Below are positions 13,131 through 24,739 of a stretch of DNA of 64,000 nt, piece by piece. Origin of the DNA: Phragmites australis (taxonomy: Eukaryota; Streptophyta; Magnoliopsida; Poales; Poaceae); the NCBI RefSeq assembly GCF_958298935.1, contig NC_084927.1, positions 34,476,501-34,540,500 on the forward strand, in the 5' to 3' direction. Each line of letters begins with the position of its first letter. Position 1 is the stretch's first letter. The position numbers and the translations under genes are program-made. The notes under the pieces are model-generated. The model had not been told where the DNA came from and did no database searches. It was given only the letters and a program-made list of their open reading frames with translations.

Positions 13131-13617
13131 CGTCTTGCTGCTGCTGCTACTCCTCTCCTCGCGCTGCGCTGCTGCTTCTCCTCTCCTCTCCTCCCTTGCT
13201 CACGCTGCTTGTCTGCTCTCTAGTCGCGCTGCGGCTCTTTATAGTGGAACACGGCAGCGTGCTCGTATTTTATAGCGAAACACGACATCGCGCACGTTTA
13301 AAAATGCGGTAAAAGCGAAATGACGCAACATGACGTGACCTATCGAGCTGAAAGCACCTACCGACGCGACCGTCGTTTTAAGCCTACAAGGAGTTTTCGG
13401 CACCTGAGATGCCAAACATGGTAAACAGTGTCGTATTCAGCACCTGAAGTGCCGAGTACAGTAGTTTTCAGTACCTCAAGTACCAGAAACAATTTTTATA
13501 TTTAAGGTACCGAATATATGTGCTAGATTTTATAAATACGTTGATATATTATCTATTTTAATAAATATGGTTACGTTTGTTGGTTTTATTTAGATTTTTG
13601 CCGACAGTCTCCTTGTC

Positions 13618-14188
13618 ACCACAGTTTACCGTGGTCTGCTTGGCCGGTCACCGAAGTTTTGCCGCAGAGAATTCGCTGCTTCTACAGCTCCAGTCGCACT
13701 GGCCATCTCAGTGAAAGCAGCATCTCCACAGTCACCCAGCCAAGACTGCTCCGATCAAGCTTCTCCACAGCCTCGCCGTGCTAAAGATTACAAATGACCT
13801 GCAAGTTCTGCGCAAAAACTGCCACAATGCACACGAATGACCCGAAGCCATGGGCATTCCAAAATCCAAAGACTTGTTTCGACATGGAGTTGACAAAAGA
13901 CTTGCAAATGATCTACACATGAACAACACAAAACAGCTAAAAATGGCATCTGAGCTCTACATTACAATCCTCATCGGACATTCAAGTATACAACAACAAC
14001 CTGGCCAGTATGTGAAACTCTAATGCATCCATCCATCTCATTTTTTTTTTTTTAGAAAATGGAAATTGTTCCGGCCTTTATCCATCCATCTCATGCCTAA
14101 AGGAAACAGGCAGATCCTGCAGTCCTTGCACGGCACTGTTCCATCCATTTTGCAGTTACAGAAATGTTGCTGTCATGAACCGGTGCAC
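13618..14188. other. 3' flank and UTR of the UAP gene
   Basis: This lies between the right TIR and the UAP stop codon. Part of it should be UAP 3' UTR. A poly-T run at 14041-14053 is the only conspicuous feature. No separate gene is supported. Confidence 0.4.
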
Positions 14189-17100
14189 CTAAAACGATAT
14201 CTCGCTCGGCGCATGGAATGTCCGTCCACGGCAGATTGCTTCCAGGTTCTCTCCAGAATAGGAGGAAAGCGGAGAAACTTCGACGCCTGTGAATAAAAGC
14301 AAGGAAACACTATGAGAGAAATGATACAGGGAACTCCATGTTGTTTGGATGTTCATTATAAGTCCTTGATAAGTTTCCGAGTATAAGCACCAGCAGAAAA
14401 TTACCTGTCATATACAAGGGCACAGAATGGGTCAAGAAGCCACCAGCAGCGACTACCCATCTGCTATGGAGACGGAGCAGCATGAGTTTCGCACTATCTG
14501 GGGTGTCATACGTTGCACCGTTAGCATTCTTTACTGGTGCGAATTCCTCTTCCCGCACGACCTGAAAATTTTCAGAAATGCACCAGTAAGTTTTTCCTGC
14601 TATTAAGAACAGAAAAAATAGACAACATGTAAAATTTGATTCATTGAAAATTCAAACCTCAAAAAGTGCCGTGGATGGGGAGTAAGTGAAAGCATCGAAT
14701 ATAAACTGTTCAAGCTTCAGGCCCGTTGTAAACCCATGGATGGAGGGAATTTTCTTCTCGGCTAGGTGATATCTGGCCACAAAATTTTCCAAATGTCAGG
14801 CCCTACAATACAATAGAATGTATGATTGAACTTGTCTATTGCCAGGTAAAATTACTTCCCATGACATGTCTTACAGATTATCAACAAATCACAAAGTGGA
14901 ACATTATAATATATCATGTGCTTCAAGTTTTAGATATAGTTGCCACTCTCTCATGAAAGAGTAAAAAGACATCCTTAGCAACTAGATAACTGATGTTGTT
15001 GTATTGTCAATGACAGACTTACAAAATTTGGAAAAGGGGCAAACTAGAGAATACTCACACACTGTCCTTTTCAAGGCTGTTTGCCACTTGATTCAAAAAG
15101 TCCAAAGTGAACATATGCAGGCAGATCTACAAAGGAAAATAATATGCAGCTGTTATACTTTAGAGGGAGGGAGGGGGAGTGAGAAGCGAATGATAGAAAC
15201 ATACATTGCTCCAACAATAACGAAGGCGTCCTGTTGATTGATTAATTTCAGTAGTCATAGCTGCATCCATTTCACTGTACTCAACCACAGAGAGAGGTCC
15301 ACCATGACCTCTTTGAACAAATACTCCAACGTTCTCTTGTGGATAGGCCTGTTGAGTATTCAATTGACTTTCAACAAGGTGCGTAGTTGTGGTAAATGGT
15401 AGCCCACCAGTCGATGAAGAGTGAGAAATATTTGACTGTACCTTCCTAACCACTTTAGCAGCTGAAGATACACCTTTGTCAATGAAGTACCCTAGGAATG
15501 CTGGATCTGCAACACGGACCTATATGCATGACATTAATTAGAAAATGAACAGGAAACAAAACAAACAGAAGGATTTCTCTCCAAATGCACATGCTCACCA
15601 GTGCGTTGTCAACTCCATAAAAATCAACATATTTTACACCTCGTGCAACCATATCTTCCATCAGCTTTTTAGATTTTAGTGCTGTGAGATGTCATTGTAG
15701 TGAAAACTATGCATCATAAAGGGTTATTTAACAAATGATATGCAAATACTGTTACATTTTTATGGGGATTACCAGCATAAACTCCACCATTGCCATCGGG
15801 AGCCTTTGCCACCTGGTGTTCAGCAGTCAGAATAGTATGGACAACAAGAATGTCACAACTTAGCATTGGAAGACACCCAGTACCAAAACAACTTTGTAGG
15901 CACAAAAAAAAACATTTGAATTCAGTGATTGTACTCTATTAGTCAAACCTAGAAAACAAGTTGCAAAAACCAAAACATTCTGTCTCCTGGCTGTACAAGG
16001 TCAAAAGTAGATAGATAAGTAAAAGAAGATGGTACCCTATATGGTGTCTCCATAATAAATCTTCCATCAGCAGACACACATGGAAGAGTGCCTTGTTGGA
16101 AAAACGTCACCTGCCAAGAAAGGGTTCAACCTAAATTATGAAAGAAACTCTTACTAGTGAATTAGTAATCTTGTGCATTTTGTTGAAAGTCCATGGAATA
16201 TTTAACAGAACATAGAATTTTGTACTTGCTCTTACTTGGTCAGCCTCTAAGCCAAAATATCTACGGGTTTCAAAGAAATTGCGGGTGGAAGCATCAGTAA
16301 ATGGGCTTGTCATTATGTACAAGTGGATTGGCACAATGTTACTTGGGCCTGCAAGTTATTTTCAATTTGAGGGTAAGGATGTGAAGCAGAGAACAGATAA
16401 ATAATCTAACAGAAGTTGCATTAAAAGCTATTACTTTCACTAGATTGAGCAGCCAGCTTTTGAACACACAAAATCCGTTCAACCTGGAGTTGGAAAAGTG
16501 ACTTTCCAGATGGAAGTCCAATGCCTGGACAAAATCACAAGTTAGGATATCCATCAAAACAAAATAGGACTTCAACTTATAAGGAAAGGGGAAATTGCAC
16601 ACTAATATGGATGAACAAAGATGAGGAAGTAAATAGTTTTATGACTACACAAATAGATGCAAAGTAGATAACATGTGAAATACAGTGCTGGTCTCTGACA
16701 AAAAAAGTATAAAACATTTGGAACAAAAAATAATTCACAGCAGCAATAGCATGCATCTCTATGGTTCCACAAAAAAAAAGCCACTACACATGTGACATAT
16801 GTAGTCAAGTAAGTAGCATGCAAGGACTCGGGTTGAATCAACTTACTGAAACATCCCTTAGGATCTGAGCTGCCAAGCCGAGTACCCTGCACGCAACATT
16901 AGAAGAAATCAAACCATGAAGATAGTGTTTCTCAATTCAATGCAGAGATAGATATGATAGCTATCTAGGAGAAGACTTTTCAGGATTCAGAGTACCTGAC
17001 CCCCGGCCAAAAGGAGAACGGCCAGCTTCCCCTCTGAAATGGCTTTCAGCCCCTTCTTCCACCATCTTTCTTTGTCCTCCGGAGACCTGCCCTCCACCTT

Positions 17101-18125
17101 CGAGACACTGGATTCCGGCACAGGCTCGACGGCAGGCACCGGGATGCCTGTGTTTAGGAAGAACACCACATAACTGCGGATGCCACTTAAAGGTAAACAT
17201 GACATAGCGTTCTACATTGGAGCAATGAATATTTGTCCATCTCTCGCCTTGTGATCCAAGGGAGCGTCGAATGATCCGATCGATCCTTGAAAGATCTAGA
17301 CTCTGAAAAAAAACGAAGTACGCAATATGAATAGCAACATTAGCCACTGTCAGATGTAACGATGCAAATCATTGGTGTAACGATGTGGGTTAATAAAAGC
17401 TTCCTTTATCAAAAAATTAGCTACTGTCAGAATGGTAAGCTGAATGAACAAAAATTGCAGCAGAAACTGATGGAAATCATTGGTGGGGAACTGGAAATTG
17501 CCCAGAGAAGCCTAACGGAAACTGTTAATAAAACCATCCTCTTATTCTACAAATCTCAGCCTAACTCACGTCTCAAAATCAAATCAAGTAAACAATTCGA
17601 GACGAATTTCCAGCTTAAAATAAAATCTATATGGAGAATTCCAAGTCAAAAACCAAGCCTTTGCGCAGAATTCCAACGCAAAGATAAAGCTTTATGCAGA
17701 TTGCAGAGTTTTTCCGTCACTAGTAAGAAAAACAAAACAAAAAAAACTAAGGTTCATGCGCTGCCTCGACGAGGGAAATAGTTGATCAACAAAAAGCCGA
17801 CTTGAAACAACTTCGCCGACAATTCCAACGCAAGAACAGAGTTTTACGCGAAATTCGGACGCAAAACCAAATCTTTCCCTGGCGGGACGCGAAATATTGC
17901 ACCCCCCCCCCCCAACCCCCCCAGCCCGAGCCGCGGCGCATTGGCGCTCACCTCGATGTCCCGGACGAGGAGCTCCCGGTACTCGGGCGAGAGATCGTCC
18001 CAGAGCGCGAAGGCGCCCTCCTGGCCGTAGTCCTTCATCCTCTCCAGTAGCGCCTGCGGCGGCGCGGCGCCCCACCTCCCCACCGGCGCCGGCGCCGACA
18101 AGCCGACCACCATCTCCTCCTTCAT
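14189..18125 (-). CDS. UAP: UDP-N-acetylglucosamine pyrophosphorylase (UDPGP family), 15 exons
   Basis: Exons on the minus strand, high to low: 18125-17952, 17302-17248, 17147-16996, 16886-16847, 16524-16435, 16348-16236, 16110-16036, 15812-15773, 15681-15599, 15519-15442, 15348-15205, 15126-15059, 14772-14658, 14561-14405 and 14286-14189. Frame is continuous for 493 residues, the usual plant length. The protein makes UDP-GlcNAc from GlcNAc-1-P and UTP in the cytosol, feeding N-glycans, GPI anchors and O-GlcNAc. Diagnostic parts are [20 protein letters not shown] near residue 25, the nucleotide-binding loop [17 protein letters not shown] (about 121-137), [38 protein letters not shown] and the C-terminal [13 protein letters not shown] second in-frame ATG at 18113 is also possible. 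Intron 2 has a GC donor (AAG|GCGAGA); all others are GT-AG. One junction (exon 5 end) has a near-by alternative GT. The gene looks intact. Confidence 0.96.
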
Positions 18126-18317
18126 CTCCTCTCTCTCTCTCCTCCCCGCAGTGCACAAGCAAGCAGGAAGCAGCGGCAGGTGGTGGAGATAGAGGGAGCG
18201 AGGGAGGGAGATTAGAGAGAGGAGATCTGTGATTGGGTAATGATACTCTTCGGCCAAAGATGCCAACTCGGACGGGCGGATTGTTCTTGGATCGCCGGTG
18301 GGTGGGCCGCTTGCATG

Positions 18318-18325
18318 TTTATATA
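18318..18325 (-). promoter_or_regulatory. TATA box of the UAP gene
   Basis: On the gene strand the sequence reads GGTATATAAACATGC, about 195 bp upstream of the ATG. A CT-rich (plus-strand GA-rich) leader lies between them, including a CTCTCTCTCT run just upstream of the start codon. Transcription would start near 18290. Confidence 0.6.
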
Positions 18326-18369
18326 CCGCGCGTGTTGCCTCTGCATGTGTCTCATCCATGATCCATCCC

Positions 18370-21300
18370 TCTGGATTAATTTGGACGGGAGCAGATTACA
18401 TCAGATGATGACACTGCACGCCGTCGGATGTTCCTCCAACAAAAATCTAATCCCCCCATTTTGTATTTTTCTATATCGATACAGATCTATATTGATCAAG
18501 ATTTTGACCCTCCTTAAGTATGAATTAGTTCTCCGTTTATTGTTCAAAGGCTCGGCAGAATTTTAAGAACAAATTTCAGGCAATTTTGATCTACAACTGA
18601 TTTTTTTATTTTTTATTTTTGCAGAATTCAGACATCAGAACAGAAGCAGACTCCTGACCAACGACCAAGAGCTGCCTAAGAAAGAACATCCATCTCGTTA
18701 CCCGTGCTTGCCCATTTCGGGACCGTCCTGTTTCTGTTTTCTTAACCAGCTAATCACATGAAGAAGGAATAAAAACACCAGCTTACTCACTAACCCAACC
18801 AAATGTCTGACTGACATGGTGGACACGGTGGATCACTAAGAGGGTACCCCAGTCAGCAGCCACGTCTCTGCCTTTGTACTGAACAAGAGACAGGAGCAGC
18901 AGTAGATTGCATGTGTAATAAAATAGTACACTGTTATGGTCTACTTCCCCTTTTTTTAGCATATCTGCTTTCATTGCTACCTCTCACAGTTGAGAGTTTC
19001 TAATAACTTGCATTCATGCTCCCATGCATTTCATGGCCCACATTTGCATTTACATGACTGTTTACCAAGCACGCAAAAGATTCATGAAGCAGATATTAGT
19101 ACGCCCTTACATGCTGCAAAAAGACATGGATGATAGCAAGAAATATTTCAAAGTGTTTTTTTTGGCACATATCATCTGTTGTTCCCCTCATTGTGCTCTT
19201 TTCACAACCTTGACGGTCTCAAATCGAGAAATCCCAGTTTGAACATATGCATGATCATCGTATACTGCAGCTTTCAGAAAATATGTGTATGTTGTGTGGT
19301 TCAGTAAATGTAGTACAGAAGAAAAAGGGACCGGCAGATCGATCTACAGCCGATCACCGACACCAAGCTGCTGGATGAAAAGCTTGCATTCCAAGTCAGT
19401 TTCTAGTTTCTACCAGAGAAGAAGAATTTCTGTCTTTTCCCTCTAGTTGATGTTGATCCACTGACACCAGTAGCTTTTTTACAACCTCTTTTTTCCTCCT
19501 CTCTTTTGTCAGTTGTCACTACATGCATGATGTAGCTTTTTTTTTTTTCCTTCCGTCGATTGCATTCCACACTCGCTTACTTCTTCCACTGGAAAAAGAA
19601 AAGGCGGGACTTGCTTACTTGTCACTCAACAGCAACGTAAATCCATGATGTGAAAACATGAACAAACAGAAGGATAGATGAACTGAAAGCTGGAAATGCA
19701 TCTACATCTGCTTGATTTTTTATAATTAGTTGGAGCATTGTTGTAGCACCAAGTACCAACCATATCAAGCAGTGGTTTTGGTTTGGTGGCATGTCACTTG
19801 ACTCAACCTAGCAGACCATCAAGTGGCCGAAAGAGCTCATCGCTGCTAGCTGCTAGAAAAGGAGTTTCCTGTCAGTCACTGCACGGCAGATGCAACAGCA
19901 CTGGCAAGCACCAACCAGCCAACCGGTAGTGTATCAGACACGAAAAGATTTTCACAGATTGGGCGATGCATGCATGGGAACGGATCGTGCGGGGAAATAA
20001 AGAAAAGGGGAGCGAATTGTTCAGGCTTTGCATTGGCTTGTTGCTCTGCAGGCACGCAAGCATATACACATGCGAAGGCTTCTCTTTGGAATGCCTTTGC
20101 TGACCGACAGGTCTTCGCCGCACGATGGAAGAGACGCCGATGACCACCAGCAGCAGCGCTCACGAGATGGCTTTTGCATTCATCTCACAAGTTCTGAAGG
20201 ACGATACTGAAAAATGTTGAAACTTTTTTCCTGATAGCGTTCATCATTTCAGTGGTCATGGACCACAAAACACCAGATTTATCGGCCTTATCGTCGATAA
20301 TTTAAGAAACAAAGCTTGGTTTCTGGTGCTCCTAATCTTGTGGCCGGTGAGCTTTAGCAATTGCATTGTGCTGTTGGGCGTAGGTTATAGCGACTAGTGC
20401 TGTACTGACTCTGACTCATAAACTCATCATCATTTCATTTTATTCATAGGTCTGAAAATCGATGTCATGCGACGACCAATGGTTTCAACAACCTTGACCT
20501 CTGAACTAAAGAACCTTTGTTGAATAATTAGCAATTAGCATCAGGCCCTGATTCGAGTTTAGTTACCGTTTTCTAGGAAAATGTGAGGGAATGTCTACAT
20601 GGGCATGAACTTGGTCTAGGAGCTAGTGAAACGTGAATTTGACTATGTGATGCAGAGACCGGAACTATTTTTATTATTAAAAAATGAAATATGGGACTTT
20701 TCTTTATCCAAATCGTCCTGTTTAGTCTAACCTATATATAATTTCTTAAGCAGGGTCAATTTTGATTTTCCTTTTATTGGGTCTTTACTGGTGGTGGTCA
20801 GTGCTCAGTACATTGTCTGGTCTCTTTGTTGTGAATTGGGGCTGAATCTGCACTGCAGAACAGCAGTTTCACAGGTCACGAAAAAAAATCTCTGCAAATG
20901 AAAACTTATTTGTCGGTGTACCAAGAATTATGGAAGGGAAAGCGAATGTGCATATCGATATACATACATGCATCTAGCGTGTTAAATAAAAATTCAACGC
21001 GTCATTCGCTCTCACAACCAGAAAATACCGCAGTTTCACTCCCACAACCAAAAAAAACATTAGCCTATGATACAACTAGCATTTAAATAGCGGTTTTTTC
21101 CTTTTCTTCCATCTAATCCCCTATAAACCGTTGTAGATCTTCAGATTCAGATTTATAGCCAATGTTGGTGGGAACGATTTGAGAAGGTCATGTATCTCTC
21201 CGTCTCGCTATGCTTGCCCCCAATGATCACCGACAAGCCTGAGACATTGTCCATCTATGCAAGCACGGTTGTATATGTAGAATCTCCATCGACACCTCCG

Positions 21301-21790
21301 TCCATTGCTCACACCTCTCTAATCTCCACCGTCGACCCAATCGATGTACTTGGCGGCGACGGCAATGTGGCGGCTGCGTGCTGTTTGGTCTTGTTCGCAC
21401 TAAAATCTAGTAAATCATATATTGTAATATATTTTTTTCACTTTTGTTTGATTCTGTTAGCCGACCAAGAATTCATGCACATCAGTGTATGAAATCTCCT
21501 TGTCTTAGCTGATTATTTCCTTGATTAGCTAGAGCTTGTATCCTTGATTAGTTAGAGTTTGTTTCCCTGATTGTATGATTAGTTTTTTTTAAAGAGAAAA
21601 ATTTGTAGGCTATTATTGCCAACCAAAATAGCTAGAGATTATTTTTTGATTAGCTAGAGATCGTTTTCCTAATTATGTGATTAGTTTTCTTGTTTAGAAT
21701 GTAATCCCACAGGCTATTTTCACATTTTAAAGCCATATATGGTGTTACTGTCCAATGAATCAACAAGTGCAAATTTTTTGTTTCTTTTTT
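18370..21790. other. Intergenic sequence upstream of UAP
   Basis: I see no gene in these 3.4 kb. Short open frames (for example 19876-20163 minus, 20898-21086 plus, 21190-21492 plus) have no domain, no splice partners and no codon signal that I can defend. Poly-T runs occur at 18600-18620 and 19540-19550. Confidence 0.4.
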
Positions 21791-21792
21791 TA

Positions 21793-22045
21793 ACATATAT
21801 TTTTCGGTCACGCAACATAAATTTTTCGATCACGCCAACATATGTTTTTGGGTCGTGCAACATATATTATTTAGTCACGCCAAATCATTTTTCTGGTCAC
21901 ACCAACATATATTTTCCAATCACACAACATATATTTTCTAGCTGTGGCAACATGTATTTTTCTGATCACGTAAACATATATTTTTCAGTCACTGCGACAT
22001 ATATTTTCCGATCATGATAATATATATGTTCTGGTTACGATAACA
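21793..22045. repeat. Minisatellite of about 22-25-bp units
   Basis: About eleven degenerate copies of a unit resembling AACATATATTTTTCGGTCACG follow one another. Variants change TTTTTC to TTTTCC or TTTTCT and GGTCACG to GATCACG, AATCACA or GGTTACG. The plus-strand frame through it repeats a YFSITATYIF-like phrase, an effect of the repeat rather than a protein. Confidence 0.85.
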
Positions 22046-23174
22046 TAAAAGGGAGAGAGAAAAGATAAGAAGAAATGTATGTTGAAAATTTGACAGCTGA
22101 ACTAGAGCACAACAAATGCATAGTTGCTAGAAAGAGTCTCTTAGCTTTGTATGTACTATGCGTATATTATAACATATCCAAAGAAAATGTGTGGATTAGG
22201 ATATGATTCTGTTAAAAGTTGCGCCTCATCATCAGCTACTGTCGGATCAGATTATCAGGCCGAATCTTCACCTTATTATGGCAGCTGCAGTTTCAGTGAG
22301 TAACTACGATCATTGACTATCTTTTTATCTGCATACTCCACTTGGAGGCCAAATTAGCTTTTGTTTGCAGGAGCTAAGAACTTTTAAGTAGTTAAGCCAC
22401 TGCTTTTCCTGATGATAAAGTCTAGGGCCACCAGACAGCTTGCATTATTGATAAACCTTGATGGTAAGCCTCGAAAGACTGGATGGAGCCGTTAGACCCC
22501 TCTGGCGACTCTACAGGTGACACCTCAAGCCACCACATAGATCCATCAATCCACCCTCAATCCATCGATTTCTCGCCCTCCAATCTAGAGATCTTCAACC
22601 TCCGGCCTTCCTTCACTCTCCTCCCTCCGGATTTTGTCCTCTTCCCCTAGTTCTTCATCCCGGTGACGAAGCAAGAGGCCAACATCCATTCAGATCTACA
22701 TGCATCGTCTCTAGATGTGGACCTGTTTCCTCCCCAGGTGATGAAGGAAGGCATGACGGACGACCATGGCAAGGCGGCGAAGCAGGGACACTAACCTGAG
22801 ATGTCACTTTGTGTTTTCTCCTGGAGGCACCTGGTAGCTCACGATGCTCCTGCTGAGGGAGTAAAGAAGGCATCTTCAGTAATCTCTTCCCGAGAGCGGC
22901 ACGGAAGCGAACGACGAAGCAAGCAGAGAGCCATCATGCCATCAAGAGCTCAGAACTACCCTAACATTCTCTGTAAGTAGCAAGCGCAAAGGAGGGCTTT
23001 GAGGAGGAACTTGGCACAATTCGGGAAGTTCTGCAAAAGTTTCGACAACACCCCACCTTGAAGAAGCGTTTATTCCACCTTCCAGCTGCGCCACTTCTAC
23101 CTTAGGCTGACCTCAGCAGACACGAGATCAATCTTGCTCGGCGCCCCTCCCCTAGTCTGGTGTTTTAGCAGAGT

Positions 23175-24637
23175 TGTAGGATCTAGGATACCGACTAGAG
23201 GGAGGATGAATAGGTGGTATTTAAAACTAATTGCTAAGTGATCAACAAACTTGCGGAAACAAACTAAAGATCATTAGAACAATATAAAAACAACTAGGAG
23301 CTATGTCAAGATTTGCAATCATAGGGTGACATGCAACAATTTATATTCTAGAAAGATAAATTACATAAAGTAAATTTCTCAAATGATGACACACAAAATT
23401 TATCTCGTGGTATCAGTGATTTTCCGATCACCCCTAATCATATTGAGGTGAGTTCAAGCTTCTAACCGCTTCTCTATCAAGTATCTAATTCTCACATGAG
23501 AAAGGGCTCATACCGAGCAACTTGATCTTAAGCCAGAATAGAATAAGAACTACTCAATACCTCGATTCCATTAGAGTAGCACTTAGCCTCTCACAATCAC
23601 CACCGTGGCTCCTTCATAATCTTCTTTGAAGGACTCAACAACGCAACAACCTCCAAGTCGTCTAGGAGGCGACAACCTCTAAGAGTAACAAATTGATGAC
23701 GCTTGCTTGAAGGATCACTAGTGCCCTAATACTCAAACTTTTTAAAGTTATGCACTAGATGCTCTCACACTCTCAAAAATACAACCACTAAGCCAAGAGA
23801 GAGAGAGGAGGAAGGCAAGAGCTCCAATGAGTTGTAGTGAAGTGCTAGATCCCTTCCTTTAACCAGCCAAGCTCTTATTTATAGCCTATACTCAAGAATA
23901 TGGTTGTTACTATTGATTTGACACCTCTGCGCACTGGGCAGTGAGACAGCAGGTCACACGACGGTCGGACCGTCGCAAATACAACGGCTACAAAAGACGT
24001 GATGATGACTCAGGCACACGTCTGGCGGTCAGACCGCGACCCCTCACAGTCAAACCGTGAGCAGAAAACAGAGTGCCAAAACTCTCTGTTCCCGGGGCGG
24101 TCAGACCGGTCATGCCGGCGGCCAGACCGCCAGCCAGACCAGAGGGTCTGAACCCCTCTGTTCGTTTGGAAGTTAGACCGGCACACTTTTTGATCAGACT
24201 AGGACTGAGTTCTACTAAGTATCAACCAAGTTTGTACAATAGTCAAATCGGCCTCTCCGACGGTCAGACTGTCACAGCTCAAAAAAATCCCAAAGATAGC
24301 TTTTCCTCGATTTCTCTCAAACTAAATTTCTCACTCTATATGAATGGCACTATAAATATCTCAAGGAAACGCACATCAACCTCTCTTATTAGTATGACAC
24401 TTATCCTATCAATCTGGTCAATTTTTTTTCTCTAATCTCCTTTGATCAGCAAAAGAAAATGTCATATGATTATACCTTTGCCTTAAGCTAGTCATTTTCA
24501 TGTTTTCTACTCATGCATCTTCTAGCTCCGCAATATCTTAGTGACTAACCTTTTAATAACTCATTCAAATATGTTAGTCCACAAAATACATATTATTATT
24601 AATTACCAAAACACGAATTATGGACCTAGATACTTCA
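23175..24637. mobile_element. Solo LTR nested in the LINE
   Basis: Starts TGTAGGATCTAGGATACC and ends CTAGATACTTCA. Short inverted ends (TGTAGGATCTAGG versus TGAAGTATCTAGG) fit an LTR. The flanks AGAGT (23170-23174) and GGAGT (24638-24642) form a 5-bp target duplication with one change. The interior carries the opening phrase GACTAGAGGGAGGATGAATA and repeated GGTCAGACCG-type motifs (23960-24270), which I recognise from abundant grass elements. No internal retrotransposon domain is present. Confidence 0.75.
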
Positions 24638-24739
24638 GGAGTCCTCGACCTTAGACCCTCAGGAGCGCTGAGCATTCTTCCTTGGCAGCAACTCCAGGGC
24701 CGATAGCCGCTTCGGGACTCCAGGCTTCGGAAGATTGTG

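Larger units (their letters stand above)
8209..13617 (-). mobile_element. Large element with long imperfect terminal inverted repeats (MULE-like)
   Basis: The left arm (about 8209-8690) and the reverse complement of the right arm (about 13240-13617) align over roughly 400-480 bp. They share, in order, CAAAAAT(C/T)TAAA, TTAAAATAGA(C/T)AA, a CTGGTACTTGAGGTAC box, ACGACACTGTT, a TCGCGTCG block and CACTATAAAA TATA-like motifs. Long TIRs of this kind with promoter-like sequence inside are typical of Mutator-like elements. No transposase is recognisable. The interior carries a decayed GRF-like gene on the minus strand and a later solo-LTR insertion. A 9-bp target duplication was not evident, so the exact ends are approximate. 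Confidence 0.55.

Noticed and set aside
17362..17781. 139-codon plus-strand frame near the UAP 5' end
   Set aside because: It falls inside UAP intron 1, on the opposite strand, with no recognisable domain.
17692..18162. Second long frame over UAP exon 1
   Set aside because: It is an alternative frame of the GC-rich first exon; the 17952-18125 frame matches the enzyme.
19876..20163. Possible small minus-strand gene
   Set aside because: Two overlapping frames, no homology recognised, no splice or promoter support.
21779..22050. CRISPR-like array
   Set aside because: The units are contiguous and degenerate with no unique spacers, and the host is a plant.
23175..24637. Terminal-inverted-repeat DNA transposon
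   Set aside because: The short inverted ends are also what an LTR shows, and TG...CA with a 5-bp flank duplication fits a solo LTR better.
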